A DNA stretch of 64,000 bases from Pandoraea terrigena. Lineage in GTDB: Bacteria > Pseudomonadota > Gammaproteobacteria > Burkholderiales > Burkholderiaceae. Both the position numbers and the translations under genes were made by a program. The notes under the pieces were generated by a model. The model did no database searches. It saw only the letters and a list, made by a program, of their open reading frames with translations, and was not told where the DNA came from. The stretch is taken from positions 667,864 through 731,863 of the forward strand of contig NZ_CABPRU010000002.1 of the NCBI RefSeq assembly GCF_902459705.1, in the 5' to 3' direction. Shown here in pieces: positions 10,664 through 22,000 of the stretch. Positions within the stretch are counted from its first letter, which is position 1. Every line of letters starts with the position of its first letter.

Positions 10664-11548
10664 TCAAGTCTCCGTCATGCGATGCAGCACCACCTCAAGC
10701 ACGAAGCGAGAACCGACATACGCCAACAACAGCGCCACGAACGACGCCAGAACCCAACGTAGCGCGATCTTGCCGCGCCACCCATAGAAGTGCCGGCCCA
10801 GCAGCACCGCGCCGAACATCAGCCACGACACCACCGCGAACACGGTCTTGTGATCGATGCGCACCGCACGCCCGAACAGCGCCTCGGAGAACATCACGCC
10901 GGAGATCAACGTCAGGGTCAGCAGCACGAACCCTGCGCCGATCAACCGGAACAACAGCTTTTCCATCGTGAGCAACGGCGGCAACGTCTCAAGCCAGTGC
11001 GAGAGCCAACCGGCCGCGTCGCCGCGGCGCGACGGATGCAGTTGCCGCTCGGCGTACAGCATCAACAGCGCGTGCAGCGCAGCCAACGCGAACAGCCCAT
11101 AGGCCATGTTGGCGATGATGAAGTGCGCCTTGAAAATCGGCTCCGCCGCATAACCCAGGATGCGCACATCCGGAAAAATCATCGGCAGCACGCAGGCAAC
11201 GGCGGCCACAGGGGTCACCATCAACCGCAGGCTGTCGAGCGGAAAGAAGAAACTCTCGATCCAGTAGATCCCGACCGAGAGCCACAGCATGGCCGAGAGC
11301 ATGTACGCGAAACCGAAATGCATACTGTCGGCGCGGAAGATCGTTTGATGCAGCAACGCCCCGTGCAACGCGAGCGTGACGAACAGCGAAAGCTGCATCG
11401 GCCAGCGCGATGGCTTACCCGCGACCGGCACAGGTGCGACCTGCCCGCCCGCCAGTGCGAGCGCAGCGTTGCGTCGGTACCCTTGCCACGAACAAACCGC
11501 CAATCCGGCGTAGAGGATGGCGGTCAGCGCATACAGTAAAATAGTCAT
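10664..11548 (-). CDS. CcsA/CcmC-type cytochrome c assembly membrane protein (YpjD/HemX-like)
   Basis: A 294-residue integral membrane protein with about eight hydrophobic helices. It belongs to the cytochrome c assembly family (PF01578 type), with His residues in helices near NMAYGLFALAALHALLML and in the loop before the last helix (GRHFYGWRG) that could handle heme. It is shorter than true CcsA and fits the YpjD-like group, whose exact role is unsettled. The start is only about 110 bp from the divergent ffh gene, a neighbourhood conserved in beta- and gamma-proteobacteria. Confidence 0.85.
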   Translation of the reverse strand: MTILLYALTAILYAGLAVCSWQGYRRNAALALAGGQVAPVPVAGKPSRWPMQLSLFVTLALHGALLHQTIFRADSMHFGFAYMLSAMLWLSVGIYWIESFFFPLDSLRLMVTPVAAVACVLPMIFPDVRILGYAAEPIFKAHFIIANMAYGLFALAALHALLMLYAERQLHPSRRGDAAGWLSHWLETLPPLLTMEKLLFRLIGAGFVLLTLTLISGVMFSEALFGRAVRIDHKTVFAVVSWLMFGAVLLGRHFYGWRGKIALRWVLASFVALLLAYVGSRFVLEVVLHRMTET

Positions 11549-11661
11549 GTTTGAAGTTTACACCAGCCCATGACGGGCGCGCTGCCGTGCTCGCCCGGCG
11601 TCCCTCCGGGGCCGAACGGCGGGGCGAACGGGGCCGCTGCAGGTCTTACAGGATACGTTTC

Positions 11662-13026
11662 ATGCTCGACAATCTCACTACGCGCCTAGCCAAGGTCGTC
11701 AAGACGCTGCGCGGCGAAGCCCGCCTGACCGAGGCCAACACGCAGGAAATGCTGCGTGAAGTCCGTCTCGCCCTGCTCGAGGCCGACGTCGCCCTGCCCG
11801 TGGTGCGCGATTTCGTCGCCAAGGTCAGGGAGAAGGCGCTCGGCGAGGAAGTCATTTCCAGCCTCTCGCCGGGCCAGGCGCTCGTCGGCGTGGTGCAGCG
11901 CGAGCTGACCGCGCTCATGGGCGGCGATTACGAAGGCCGCGCCGCCGAACTCAATCTCGCGACCACCCCGCCCGCCATCATCCTGATGGCCGGTCTGCAA
12001 GGTGCCGGCAAGACGACCACCGTCGGCAAGCTCGCCAGGCTGCTGCGCGGCCAGAAGAAGAAAGTCCTCACGGTCTCCACCGACGTCTATCGCCCGGCCG
12101 CCATCGCCCAATTGGAGACGGTGACGAAGCAGGTCGATGCCGACTTCTTCCCGTCGCAGCCCGATCAGAAACCGGTGGACATTGCCCGCGCGGCTGTCGA
12201 CTGGGCCCGACGCCATCACCATGACGTGCTGCTCGTCGACACGGCCGGCCGGCTCGGCATCGACGAAGCGATGATGCAGGAAATCAGCGCCCTGCACGCC
12301 GAGCTGAAACCGATCGAAACGCTGTTCGTCGTCGACGCCATGCTGGGTCAGGACGCCGTCAACACCGCGCGTGCCTTCAACGACGCGCTGCCGCTCACCG
12401 GCGTGGTGCTCACCAAGCTCGACGGCGACTCGCGCGGCGGTGCGGCGCTGTCGGTGCGCCACATCACCGGCAAGCCGATCAAGTTCGTCGGTGTGGGCGA
12501 AAAGCTCGACGGCCTCGAAGTCTTCTACCCGGATCGCATGGCGAACCGGATTCTCGGCATGGGCGACATTCTCGCGCTCGTCGAGGAAGCGCAACGTGGC
12601 GTCGACGTGCAAGCCGCGCAAAAGCTCGCCGAGAAGGTCAAGAAAGGCGGCGACTTCGACCTGAACGACTTCAAGGCCCAGATCGGCCAGATGAAGAACA
12701 TGGGCGGCCTGTCGTCGCTCATGGACAAGCTACCCGCGCAATTCCAGGCGGCCGCCAGCCAGACCAATATGGATCAGGCCGAGAAGCAGGTGCGTCGCAT
12801 GGAGGGCATCATCAACGCGATGACGCCTTCCGAGCGCGCCAAGCCGGAACTGATCAAGGCGAGCCGCAAGCGCCGTATCGCCGCCGGTGCGGGCGTTCAA
12901 GTGCAGGAAGTCAATCGCATGCTCAATCAGTACGACCAGATGCGCACCATGATGAAGAAACTCAAAGGCGGCGGCATGATGAAGATGATGCGCAGCATGA
13001 AAGGCATGATGCCCGGTATGCGCTGA
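11662..13026 (+). CDS. ffh: Signal recognition particle protein Ffh
   Basis: A 454-residue SRP GTPase that binds 4.5S RNA and signal sequences and delivers ribosomes to FtsY. It has an N-terminal four-helix domain, the G domain with GLQGAGKTTT (G1), DTAGR (G3) and TKLDG (G4), and a C-terminal Met-rich M domain ending in a run of Met/Gly/Lys (GGGMMKMMRSMKGMMPGMR). The ATG at 11662 gives the usual Ffh length and has AGGA 8 nt upstream; the open frame extends upstream without family sequence. Confidence 0.97.
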   Translation: MLDNLTTRLAKVVKTLRGEARLTEANTQEMLREVRLALLEADVALPVVRDFVAKVREKALGEEVISSLSPGQALVGVVQRELTALMGGDYEGRAAELNLATTPPAIILMAGLQGAGKTTTVGKLARLLRGQKKKVLTVSTDVYRPAAIAQLETVTKQVDADFFPSQPDQKPVDIARAAVDWARRHHHDVLLVDTAGRLGIDEAMMQEISALHAELKPIETLFVVDAMLGQDAVNTARAFNDALPLTGVVLTKLDGDSRGGAALSVRHITGKPIKFVGVGEKLDGLEVFYPDRMANRILGMGDILALVEEAQRGVDVQAAQKLAEKVKKGGDFDLNDFKAQIGQMKNMGGLSSLMDKLPAQFQAAASQTNMDQAEKQVRRMEGIINAMTPSERAKPELIKASRKRRIAAGAGVQVQEVNRMLNQYDQMRTMMKKLKGGGMMKMMRSMKGMMPGMR

Positions 13027-13144
13027 CCGGGGCTTATTCGGTTGCCTGCCGTAACGCCGGCGGGCATTCCGTATATACTCCGGGCCGCACGTAGCGCGCA
13101 CGTAGCGACATCTCCCCGCAACACGTTCCACAGGGTCGCCCCAT

Positions 13145-13693
13145 ATGAACCGCGAAGAAGCCCTCGAAGTTTTCCGCAATTCCGAAGAGATCGTCTCGGC
13201 CGACGACGTGAACCGCTCCATCGACACGATGGCCAAGGCCATCAAGGACGCCGTTGGCGACGCATTCCCGATGGTGCTCTCGGTCATGGGCGGTGCGGCC
13301 GTCTTCACCGGCATGCTGCTGCCGCGCCTGGACTTCCCGCTGGAGTTCGACTACATCCACCTCTCGCGCTACAACAACACCACGACGGGTGGGGCGATGC
13401 AATGGCGCGTGGCGCCGCGCGACTCGGTGCGCGATCGGGTGGTACTCGTGCTCGACGACATCCTCGACGAAGGCGCCACCATGGCGGCAATTCGCGACCG
13501 GATCCTGGAGATGGGCGCCTCGAAGTTCTACAGCGCCGTGCTGTGCGAGAAGATCCTGACGAAGGAAAAGCCGTCGCATCCGGATTTCTGCGGCTTCACG
13601 GTGCCGGACCGCTATGTCTTCGGTTGCGGCATGGACGCCAAGGGTTACTGGCGCAACCTGCCGACGATCCGCGCGTTGACCACGCCGCGCTGA
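13145..13693 (+). CDS. hpt: Hypoxanthine-guanine phosphoribosyltransferase
   Basis: A 182-residue type I phosphoribosyltransferase that converts hypoxanthine or guanine and PRPP to IMP or GMP in purine salvage. The PRPP loop VVLVLDDILDEGAT is present, as is the purine-binding region near the C-terminus (VPDRYVFGCGMD). The length and the N-terminal NREEALEVFRNSEEI match the beta-proteobacterial type I recall. A terminator follows at 13735-13758. Confidence 0.93.
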   Translation: MNREEALEVFRNSEEIVSADDVNRSIDTMAKAIKDAVGDAFPMVLSVMGGAAVFTGMLLPRLDFPLEFDYIHLSRYNNTTTGGAMQWRVAPRDSVRDRVVLVLDDILDEGATMAAIRDRILEMGASKFYSAVLCEKILTKEKPSHPDFCGFTVPDRYVFGCGMDAKGYWRNLPTIRALTTPR

Positions 13694-13734
13694 GCGCCGC
13701 CGCGGGACGACGTCCCGTTCGCATCGTGACGACA

Positions 13735-13758
13735 AAGGGGCCTGCGAGGCCCCTTTTT
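13735..13758 (+). terminator. Rho-independent terminator after hpt
   Basis: Stem AAGGGGCCT (13735-13743) / AGGCCCCTT (13747-13755) with a 3-nt loop and five T on the plus strand. It lies between the convergent hpt and proS. Confidence 0.85.
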
Positions 13759-13811
13759 CATGACTGGCACGCCAGCGAGCATGCGCCCACCGGCGTGCCA
13801 CGTAGTCGCGA

Positions 13812-15551
<1,740 letters not shown>

Positions 15552-15726
15552 GCAAATTTCCGGGAAAAATGAGGGTCAACGGCGCGGACGGCGGCTCGGT
15601 CTGTTGCCGGGAGCGAGGCCGGGGCATGCCCGAACTTCGTCGCCGCCCCCTGAGACACCCGCCGGCCGTACACGCCGCCCCGGTCACCCGAGCCGCCGCC
15701 GGCCGCCGCGCCGGTGATTATCTGTT

Positions 15727-15732
15727 TATAAT
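15727..15732 (+). promoter_or_regulatory. Probable -10 element of rppH
   Basis: TATAAT 33 bp upstream of the rppH start codon, in an otherwise GC-rich stretch. No good -35 match is seen at 16-18 bp. Confidence 0.45.
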
Positions 15733-15765
15733 CGAAGCAATTTTAAAGGATTCAAGGGTGGTTGT

Positions 15766-16425
15766 ATGCTTGACCGTGAAGGCTTTCGCCCGAACGTCGG
15801 CATCATCCTCTTAAACGCACGCAATGAAGTGTTCTGGGGCAAGCGGCTGGGCGAGCACTCCTGGCAGTTCCCGCAAGGCGGCATCAAGTACGGCGAAACG
15901 CCCGAACAGGCCATGTTCCGAGAATTGCACGAGGAAACCGGGCTAAAGCCAGAACACGTCAAAATCATCGGTCGCACGCGCGACTGGCTGCGTTATGAGG
16001 TGCCGGACAAATTCATCAAGCGCGAAGTGCGCGGACATTACCGGGGCCAGAAGCAAATCTGGTTCCTGCTGCGCATGGTCGGCCGCGACTGCGATATCTG
16101 CCTGCGCGCCACCGAGCATCCGGAGTTCGATGCCTGGCGCTGGAACGAGTACTGGGTGCCGCTGGATGCCGTGATCGAATTCAAGCGCGACGTGTACCAG
16201 CTCGCGCTGAATGAACTCTCGCGCTACCTGCGACGCTCGGCCGCGCGGACTCAGCAGGATCGGCGACGGTTTCCGCGCGCCGGGGCCCGGGTCGGGGAAT
16301 TGCCGCCGGGCGCGACCCGTGCGCATGACGACACCTGCGGCAGTGACGACGGTAGCGGCGGGGCCGGCGACACGAGTGAACTGGCAGGCGCCACCGGTGT
16401 CGGCACACCGCCCCGGGAGCACTGA
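15766..16425 (+). CDS. rppH: RNA pyrophosphohydrolase (Nudix)
   Basis: A 219-residue Nudix hydrolase that removes pyrophosphate from the 5' end of mRNA and so starts RNase E-dependent decay. The Nudix box spans residues 38-60 (GGIKYGET then RELHEETGL) with the usual Glu residues, and WQFPQGG precedes it as in RppH/YgdP. The catalytic part ends near residue 160. About 60 further residues are Gly/Ala/Arg/Thr-rich, probably disordered, and absent from E. coli RppH. Confidence 0.93.
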   Translation: MLDREGFRPNVGIILLNARNEVFWGKRLGEHSWQFPQGGIKYGETPEQAMFRELHEETGLKPEHVKIIGRTRDWLRYEVPDKFIKREVRGHYRGQKQIWFLLRMVGRDCDICLRATEHPEFDAWRWNEYWVPLDAVIEFKRDVYQLALNELSRYLRRSAARTQQDRRRFPRAGARVGELPPGATRAHDDTCGSDDGSGGAGDTSELAGATGVGTPPREH

Positions 16426-16575
16426 ACCGGGCCGCCGTCGGCCTGTCCTACTATGCGATCATCGGCCGCGGGCGACATGCCCGCGTCCCCCTTTTGACCT
16501 GGCATCCCCCAGGATGCCGCGCGGATCGTCCGTTATCGTTCGTCCGCCGTCCAACCGACATCTCGATCCCACGCC

Positions 16576-17154
16576 ATGCGCCTTTCCTTCGTTCGCCGCG
16601 CCCCGCGCCTGACTGCCCTCGCCCCGCTGGCCGCGCTGGCGCTGATAACCGCTTGCAGCGGCACGATGAAGCCCACTCAGGACTTCGACGAATACGTCGC
16701 CCAGCAGGAAGCCGCCAAGGGCAAGTGGAAGGAAGCCGAATTCACCTTGCCGGCGACGGCCCCGCAAGACGCCGATCTGGTGAGCTTTCCCACCCTGCCG
16801 AACGCCACGCTCGACTACGCGATCGACACAAAGTCGGTGCAGGTGACCAAGGACGGCGTGGTTCGCTACATCGCGGTGATCCGGAGCAAGCAAGGGGCGC
16901 GCAACGTTTCGTTCGAGGGCATCCATTGCTCGTCGTTCGAGTCGCGCCTGTACGCGACGGGCCGCCCGGATGGCACATGGGTTGCCGCGCGCAACAGCGA
17001 ATGGCGTCCGATCCGCCCGTACGGGTCGACGGCCTATCAGGGCATCCTGTTCCGCGACTACCTCTGTCGCGACAAGTCACCGCTCGGTGACGCCCGGGAA
17101 ATTGTGCAGAACCTGCGCTTCCCGACGTTCGATCAGAACCAGAACTATCGGTGA
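16576..17154 (+). CDS. CNP1-like family lipoprotein
   Basis: A 192-residue protein with an N-terminal signal peptide and a lipobox ending at Cys27 (LITAC), so probably lipid-anchored. The rest matches my memory of CNP1-like proteins of Neisseria and Burkholderia: DFDEYVAQQEAAKGKWKE, TLDYAIDTKSVQV, GIHCSSFESRLYATG, and FRDYLCRDKSP. Two Cys residues in those last motifs may form a disulfide in the periplasm. Function unknown. Confidence 0.85.
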   Translation: MRLSFVRRAPRLTALAPLAALALITACSGTMKPTQDFDEYVAQQEAAKGKWKEAEFTLPATAPQDADLVSFPTLPNATLDYAIDTKSVQVTKDGVVRYIAVIRSKQGARNVSFEGIHCSSFESRLYATGRPDGTWVAARNSEWRPIRPYGSTAYQGILFRDYLCRDKSPLGDAREIVQNLRFPTFDQNQNYR

Positions 17155-17194
17155 GCCGCGATGGACGGTCGATTTCCCTTGACCGCCCTCATGC

Positions 17195-17228
17195 AAAAAA
17201 CGCCGGTCACGCATAGCGTGCCGGCGTT
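17195..17228. terminator. Terminator between the CNP1-like gene and proB
   Basis: A near-perfect stem, AACGCCGG-T-CACGC (17199-17212) with GCGTGCCGGCGTT (17216-17228), sits between convergent genes. Six T follow on the minus strand, so it is mainly the proB terminator; it may also end plus-strand transcripts. Confidence 0.85.
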
Positions 17229-17267
17229 CTGACTGGCTGACGCGAGCTCATCGCCCCGCCCTGCGCC

Positions 17268-18401
17268 TCAGCGCAAGATCAGGTTATCGCGATGGATCAG
17301 CTCAGGCTCGTTCGCAAAGCCCAGCACCTGCTCGATGTCGCTGCTCGGGCGACGCCGAATCAGGCGCGCCTCCGAGGCACTGTAGTTCGACAGCCCCCGT
17401 GCGACTTCGTGACCGCCCTCGTCCACGCAGGCGATCACCTCGCCTCGCGCAAACGTGCCCTCGACATCGATCACGCCGATCGGTAGCAGGCTCTTGCCCT
17501 CCTGCTTCAGCTTCCTGCACGCGCCCGCGTCGATCACCACGCGACCGCGCACCTGCAAATGATCCGCCATCCATTGCTTGCGGGCAGTCAGCACCGCCGT
17601 GCGCGCGACCAATTGTGTGCCGATGGCCTCGCCGTTCGCCAGACGCACGAGCACGTCGCCTTCGCGCCCCGAAGCGATCACCGTATGCGCGCCACTCGTC
17701 GCTGCACGCTTTGCCGCCAGGATCTTGGTCAGCATGCCGCCGCGGCCGATATTGGTGCCCGCGCCCCCGGCCATCGCTTCCAGGCGCTCGTCGCCCGCAT
17801 CGGCCTCGTGCACGAACTCGGCCTCGGGGTTCTTGCGCGGATCGGCCGTATACAGACCCGATTGATCGGTCAGGATGACCAGCGCGTCGCCGTCGATCAG
17901 ATTCGTCACGAGCGCGCCCAGCGTGTCGTTGTCGCCGAACTTGATTTCGTCGGTCACGACCGTGTCGTTCTCGTTGATGATCGGCACCACGCCAAGGCGC
18001 AACAACGTCAGCAAGGTAGTCCGCGCGTTCAGATAGCGTTCGCGGTCGGCCAGGTCGGCGTGCGTGAGCAGAATCTGTGCGGTGCGCACGCCATGCTCGG
18101 CGAAACGGGTCTCATAGACCTGTGCGAGGCCCATCTGGCCCACGGCCGCCGCAGCCTGCAGTTCGTCGATGGCCGTCGGACGGCGAGCCCAGCCCAGGCG
18201 CTGCATCCCCTCGGCAATGGCCCCCGAGCTGACAAGCACCACCTGCTTTGGCGGACGACCCTCGCCACCATGCCGCAGCGCGGCGATTTGTTGCGCCCAG
18301 CGCGCAATGGCGACATCGTCCAGCCCACGACCATCGTTGGTCACGAGACTGGATCCCACTTTCACCACGAGCCGCTTGGCATCGGCGATGACCGAACGCA
18401 T
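17268..18401 (-). CDS. proB: Glutamate 5-kinase
   Basis: A 377-residue enzyme for the first step of proline synthesis (glutamate to glutamyl-5-phosphate). The amino-acid kinase domain has [13 protein letters not shown] at the start, the IINENDTV substrate loop and [11 protein letters not shown]; a C-terminal PUA domain follows from about residue 280 ([26 protein letters not shown]). It lies 114 bp downstream of obgE on the same strand, an order seen in many beta-proteobacteria (rplU-rpmA-obgE-proB). Confidence 0.96.
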   Translation of the reverse strand: MRSVIADAKRLVVKVGSSLVTNDGRGLDDVAIARWAQQIAALRHGGEGRPPKQVVLVSSGAIAEGMQRLGWARRPTAIDELQAAAAVGQMGLAQVYETRFAEHGVRTAQILLTHADLADRERYLNARTTLLTLLRLGVVPIINENDTVVTDEIKFGDNDTLGALVTNLIDGDALVILTDQSGLYTADPRKNPEAEFVHEADAGDERLEAMAGGAGTNIGRGGMLTKILAAKRAATSGAHTVIASGREGDVLVRLANGEAIGTQLVARTAVLTARKQWMADHLQVRGRVVIDAGACRKLKQEGKSLLPIGVIDVEGTFARGEVIACVDEGGHEVARGLSNYSASEARLIRRRPSSDIEQVLGFANEPELIHRDNLILR

Positions 18402-18515
18402 GGAACTGGATTCTCCTGCGATTGTATTGGGAAGACGGGCCGCTGCCGCAGCCGGATCGCTGGCGTCGGTGCGATGACGGGCCGCGCCATCGCCAGCGTT
18501 CGAGTGAGGTGGAGT

Positions 18516-19646
18516 TTACGCCTTTGGCGTGTCGTCCGGGGGCGTTTGCGGCGCGGCATCAGCCACCGGGGCGGCACTGCCTTCGCGAAAACGCGGGTCC
18601 TGCGCGGCATCTTCCATGGCCTCTTCGACGGCCCCCCGCTGTTGATACAGATACTCTTGCACGGCCAGGCAAAGCTTCTCGCAGCCTTCCCCGGTCAGGG
18701 CGGAAATCTCGAAGGTCGGACCTTCCCACGCGAAGCGCTTCAGGAAGTCGCCAACGCGCTCGGCACGCTCCGCTTCCGGCACCATGTCGACCTTGTTGAG
18801 CACCAGCCAGCGCGGCTTCTCGAACAGTTGTTCGTCGTACTTCTGGAGTTCGAGGACGATGGCCTTGGCCTCCGCCACGGGATCGACACCATCATCAAAC
18901 GGGGCGATGTCGACGATGTGAAGCAACAGGCCGGTGCGCTGCAAGTGACGCAGGAACTGGTGACCGAGGCCGGCGCCTTCGGCCGCGCCTTCGATCAGGC
19001 CGGGAATGTCCGCGATCACGAAGCTCTTGCCTGGCGCGGTGCGCACGACACCCAGATTCGGGTGCAGCGTCGTGAACGGATAATCGGCGATCTTCGGGCG
19101 CGCATTCGACACCGACGCGATGAACGTCGACTTGCCCGCATTGGGCATGCCGAGCAGACCAACGTCTGCGAGCACCTTCAGCTCGAGCTGGAGCATACGG
19201 CGCTCGCCCGGCTTGCCGTCCGTCTTCTGGCGGGGCGCGCGGTTCGTGCTCGACTTGAAATGCAGGTTGCCCAGACCGCCCGCACCGCCTTGCGCCAGCA
19301 CGACTTCCTGACCGTGTTCGGTCAGGTCGGCGATGGTCTCGCCGGTGTCCATGTCACTGATGATGGTGCCGACCGGCATGCGCAGGTAGACGTCCTCGCC
19401 GCCCTTGCCGTAGCAATCAGCGCCTCGGCCGGATTCCCCGTGCTTCGCGAGGTGCTTCCTCGCGTAACGGTAATCGATCAGGGTGTTGATGTTGCGATCC
19501 GCCACGGCAAACACGCTGCCGCCGCGACCGCCGTCGCCGCCGTCGGGTCCGCCGAACGGCACGAATTTCTCGCGGCGCATCGATGCCGAGCCGTTGCCGC
19601 CGTTCCCGGCGATCACCTCGATGCGCGCTGCGTCAATGAATTTCAT
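18516..19646 (-). CDS. obgE: Ribosome-associated GTPase Obg
   Basis: A 376-residue GTPase needed for 50S assembly and stress response. The N-terminal glycine-rich Obg fold ([11 protein letters not shown]) covers about residues 1-158. The G domain has GMPNAGKST (G1), the TTLHPNLG switch, DIPGLIEGA (G3) and LNKVD (G4). The C-terminal tail is short, Ala/Pro-rich and acidic. It follows rplU and rpmA, as usual, though a terminator-like hairpin lies between rpmA and obgE. Confidence 0.97.
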   Translation of the reverse strand: MKFIDAARIEVIAGNGGNGSASMRREKFVPFGGPDGGDGGRGGSVFAVADRNINTLIDYRYARKHLAKHGESGRGADCYGKGGEDVYLRMPVGTIISDMDTGETIADLTEHGQEVVLAQGGAGGLGNLHFKSSTNRAPRQKTDGKPGERRMLQLELKVLADVGLLGMPNAGKSTFIASVSNARPKIADYPFTTLHPNLGVVRTAPGKSFVIADIPGLIEGAAEGAGLGHQFLRHLQRTGLLLHIVDIAPFDDGVDPVAEAKAIVLELQKYDEQLFEKPRWLVLNKVDMVPEAERAERVGDFLKRFAWEGPTFEISALTGEGCEKLCLAVQEYLYQQRGAVEEAMEDAAQDPRFREGSAAPVADAAPQTPPDDTPKA

Positions 19647-19750
19647 GAAGGTCCGTTCCGCTCAATCGACCGTCCGCAGACGATCCTAACTCTGTGTATT
19701 GGCCCGCCCGACGCGCCGACTGCTCGCTGCACACCGGTGGGAAAAAACAA

Positions 19751-19780
19751 AAAAGGCTCCGCATGGGAGCGGAGCCTTTT
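19751..19780 (-). terminator. Terminator after rpmA
   Basis: Stem AAAAGGCTCCGC (19751-19762) / GCGGAGCCTTTT (19769-19780), followed by T-rich sequence on the minus strand. It lies between rpmA and obgE, so obgE expression would need read-through or its own promoter. Confidence 0.8.
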
Positions 19781-19798
19781 GGTGGCAAAAGGCTTGAC

Positions 19799-20059
19799 TT
19801 ACGCTGCCGGCACCACGCTGACCACTTGCTTCTTCGCTGCGCCCTTGACGGCGAATTGCACGTGACCATCGGCCAGTGCAAACAGCGTGTGGTCCTTACC
19901 AATACCGACGTTTTCGCCGGCATGCATACGCGTACCCCGTTGGCGAACGATGATACCGCCAGCCAGGATTGCCTGACCGCCGTACACCTTCACGCCAAGG
20001 CGCTTCGACTCGGAATCGCGGCCGTTACGGGACGATCCGCCTGCTTTTTTGTGTGCCAT
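19799..20059 (-). CDS. rpmA: 50S ribosomal protein L27
   Basis: An 86-residue protein with the standard start [16 protein letters not shown] and core [11 protein letters not shown]27 reaches toward the peptidyl-transferase centre of the ribosome. It is 28 bp downstream of rplU, the usual pair. Confidence 0.98.
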   Translation of the reverse strand: MAHKKAGGSSRNGRDSESKRLGVKVYGGQAILAGGIIVRQRGTRMHAGENVGIGKDHTLFALADGHVQFAVKGAAKKQVVSVVPAA

Positions 20060-20087
20060 GACTTAACTCCTTACCTAGCTCGATCGA

Positions 20088-20399
20088 TTAGCCGTTGATG
20101 CTGTCGATACGCAGCTCGGTGTAGTTTTGGCGATGGCCTTGACGCTTTTGGTAGTGCTTGCGACGGCGCATCTTGAAAATCTTCACCTTGGGGTGACGAC
20201 CTTGGGCGATAACGGTAGCCTTGACGGAAGCCCCACTGACCAACGGCGCACCGAACTTAATCGATTCGCCCTCGCCAACGGCGAGAACCTGGTCGATGGT
20301 GATTTCAGCGCCAATGTCAGCCGGTATCTGTTCTACTTTGAGTTTTTCGCCAGCCGCAACCTTATATTGCTTGCCGCCGGTTTTTATGACCGCGTACAT
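20088..20399 (-). CDS. rplU: 50S ribosomal protein L21
   Basis: A 103-residue protein with the typical [14 protein letters not shown] start and the basic [17 protein letters not shown] segment that binds 23S rRNA. It is the first gene of the rplU-rpmA pair and is served by a strong promoter at 20549-20577, which gives a leader of about 143 nt. Confidence 0.98.
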   Translation of the reverse strand: MYAVIKTGGKQYKVAAGEKLKVEQIPADIGAEITIDQVLAVGEGESIKFGAPLVSGASVKATVIAQGRHPKVKIFKMRRRKHYQKRQGHRQNYTELRIDSING

Positions 20400-20548
20400 T
20401 GTTGAACCTCACTCATAAACAAGAGAATTTTCCGTGCAGGCCGAGGGTCCCGAAAGGACTCGACTTACCAGCCCATCGCACCGCCGCAGACCGTCATACC
20501 GAGGTATTTTCGGACTTGACGCAACGAATGCGCGCACGAAAACGGGGG

Positions 20549-20577
20549 ATTATACAGACTTTCTCCTTTTGCGTCAA
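20549..20577 (-). promoter_or_regulatory. rplU promoter
   Basis: On the minus strand TTGACG (20577-20572) and TATAAT (20554-20549) with an exact 17-bp spacer, a near-consensus sigma-70 promoter. Predicted start near 20542, leaving a roughly 143-nt untranslated leader that includes a GTCC/GGAC hairpin around 20437-20452. Confidence 0.8.
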
Positions 20578-20637
20578 AGACTTCCATGAAACCTGCCAAT
20601 CCGCCGGGCTGGTCCCCGAAAGTCACCGCGTCCACTA

Positions 20638-20643
20638 TATAAT
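20638..20643 (+). promoter_or_regulatory. Probable -10 element of ispB
   Basis: TATAAT on the plus strand, 33 bp before the TTG start at 20677, with no clear -35. A start near 20650 would exclude the upstream in-frame TTG at 20644 as the start codon. Confidence 0.5.
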
Positions 20644-20676
20644 TTGGGGCGAAATTTTCCTCACCCGAGCCTTGTC

Positions 20677-21657
20677 TTGACTGCTTCGACTTCTCCCCAG
20701 AACGTACTGGCTGCCATCGCCGACGACATGCGTGCCGTCGACCAGCTTATCCGCCACCGGCTGGCCTCCGAGGTGGTCCTGATCAATCAGATCTCGGAGT
20801 ACATCATCAATTCGGGCGGCAAACGCCTGCGCCCGGCGTTGCTGCTGCTCGTGTCAGGTGCGCTCGGCGTGACTTCACCGCATCGCTTCGAGCTGGCGGC
20901 GGTCATCGAATTCATCCATACGTCGACGCTGCTGCACGACGACGTCGTCGACGAATCCGACCTGCGCCGCGGCAAGCAAACGGCGAACGCGCTGTTCGGC
21001 AACGCGGCATCGGTACTGGTGGGCGACTTCCTGTATTCGCGGTCGTTCGAAATGATGGTGAGCGTGGACAACATGCGCGTGATGCAGATTCTGGCGCGTG
21101 CAACCAACGTGATTGCCGAAGGCGAAGTGCTGCAGTTGCTGAACATGCATGACCCGGACGTCGACGAAGCCCGCTATCTGCAAGTCATCCAATACAAGAC
21201 GGCCACGCTGTTCGAGGCGGCAACGCAACTCGCTGCCGTGCTGGCCAATGCCGATGCACACACCGAAGCGGCCGTGCGCGAATACGGCGGCCGTCTCGGC
21301 ACCGCATTCCAGTTGATGGACGATTGGCTCGACTACGCCGGCGACACCGACGCGATGGGCAAGAACGCAGGTGACGATCTGCGCGAGGGCAAGCCGACGC
21401 TACCGCTCATTCATGTGCTGCAACATGGCACCGATGAAGAACGCGCACTCGTGCGTGAAGCCATCGAGAATGGCGGCACCGACAAGTTCGAACCGATCCT
21501 CGCGGCGATTACACGCACGGGCGCACTCGATTACACGCTGGCACGCGCCAAAGAAGAAGCCGACGCTGCCGCACAAACAATTTCTGCGCTGCCCTCTTCC
21601 CATTACAAAAATAGCCTGCTAGAATTGTGTTCTTACTCGATAGCGCGACGCACTTAA
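20677..21657 (+). CDS. ispB: Octaprenyl (polyprenyl) diphosphate synthase
   Basis: A trans-polyprenyl synthase of about 326 residues that makes the ubiquinone side chain. The two Asp-rich motifs are clear: LLHDDVVDESDLRRG and QLMDDWLDYAGD; GGKRLRPALLLL marks the diphosphate-binding start. No ATG lies at a suitable place: the first ATG (20728) would cut off part of the N-terminal helix, so TTG at 20677 is chosen, giving the usual length of about 325-330 residues. No strong Shine-Dalgarno is seen, so the start is uncertain. tRNA-Pro follows 22 bp after the stop. Confidence 0.93.
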   Translation: MTASTSPQNVLAAIADDMRAVDQLIRHRLASEVVLINQISEYIINSGGKRLRPALLLLVSGALGVTSPHRFELAAVIEFIHTSTLLHDDVVDESDLRRGKQTANALFGNAASVLVGDFLYSRSFEMMVSVDNMRVMQILARATNVIAEGEVLQLLNMHDPDVDEARYLQVIQYKTATLFEAATQLAAVLANADAHTEAAVREYGGRLGTAFQLMDDWLDYAGDTDAMGKNAGDDLREGKPTLPLIHVLQHGTDEERALVREAIENGGTDKFEPILAAITRTGALDYTLARAKEEADAAAQTISALPSSHYKNSLLELCSYSIARRT

Positions 21658-21679
21658 CGGCGAAGTAGCAGTATCGAAG

Positions 21680-21756
21680 CGGGGTGTAGCTTAGCCTGGT
21701 AGAGCGCTACGTTCGGGACGTAGAGGCCGGAGGTTCGAATCCTCTCACCCCGACCA
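21680..21756 (+). tRNA. tRNA-Pro (anticodon CGG)
   Basis: A 77-nt cloverleaf. The acceptor stem CGGGGTG (21680-21686) pairs with CACCCCG (21746-21752), then A and encoded CCA. The anticodon stem CTACG/CGTAG encloses TTCGGGA with anticodon CGG at 21714-21716, and the T loop has GGTTCGAATCC. Confidence 0.97.
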
Positions 21757-21783
21757 GAATGACCTTTGCTCGCGAGCAAAGAA

Positions 21784-21816
21784 AAAAAACCGCCGGACGC
21801 GTCCGGCGGTTTTTTT
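21784..21816 (+). terminator. Terminator after tRNA-Pro
   Basis: A palindromic stem ACCGCCGGACG / CGTCCGGCGGT centred at 21799/21800, flanked by eight A and seven T. It suits transcription end in both directions. Confidence 0.9.
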
Positions 21817-22000
21817 ATGCCGGCTGCAAACGCGGTGAGCGCGCGTCACGATGCGCCAAAGCGTCTAAGGCGATGCGCGAATGGCTTGGCATCCAACGCA
21901 TTCGGGCCGGGTCAGCTCACCCGGCAGCCGACGCCCGCATCCCCTCTGCTATAGTGGCGAATCATTGCCACCTGCCCGCGCCCTTCGCGCACCCAAACGC

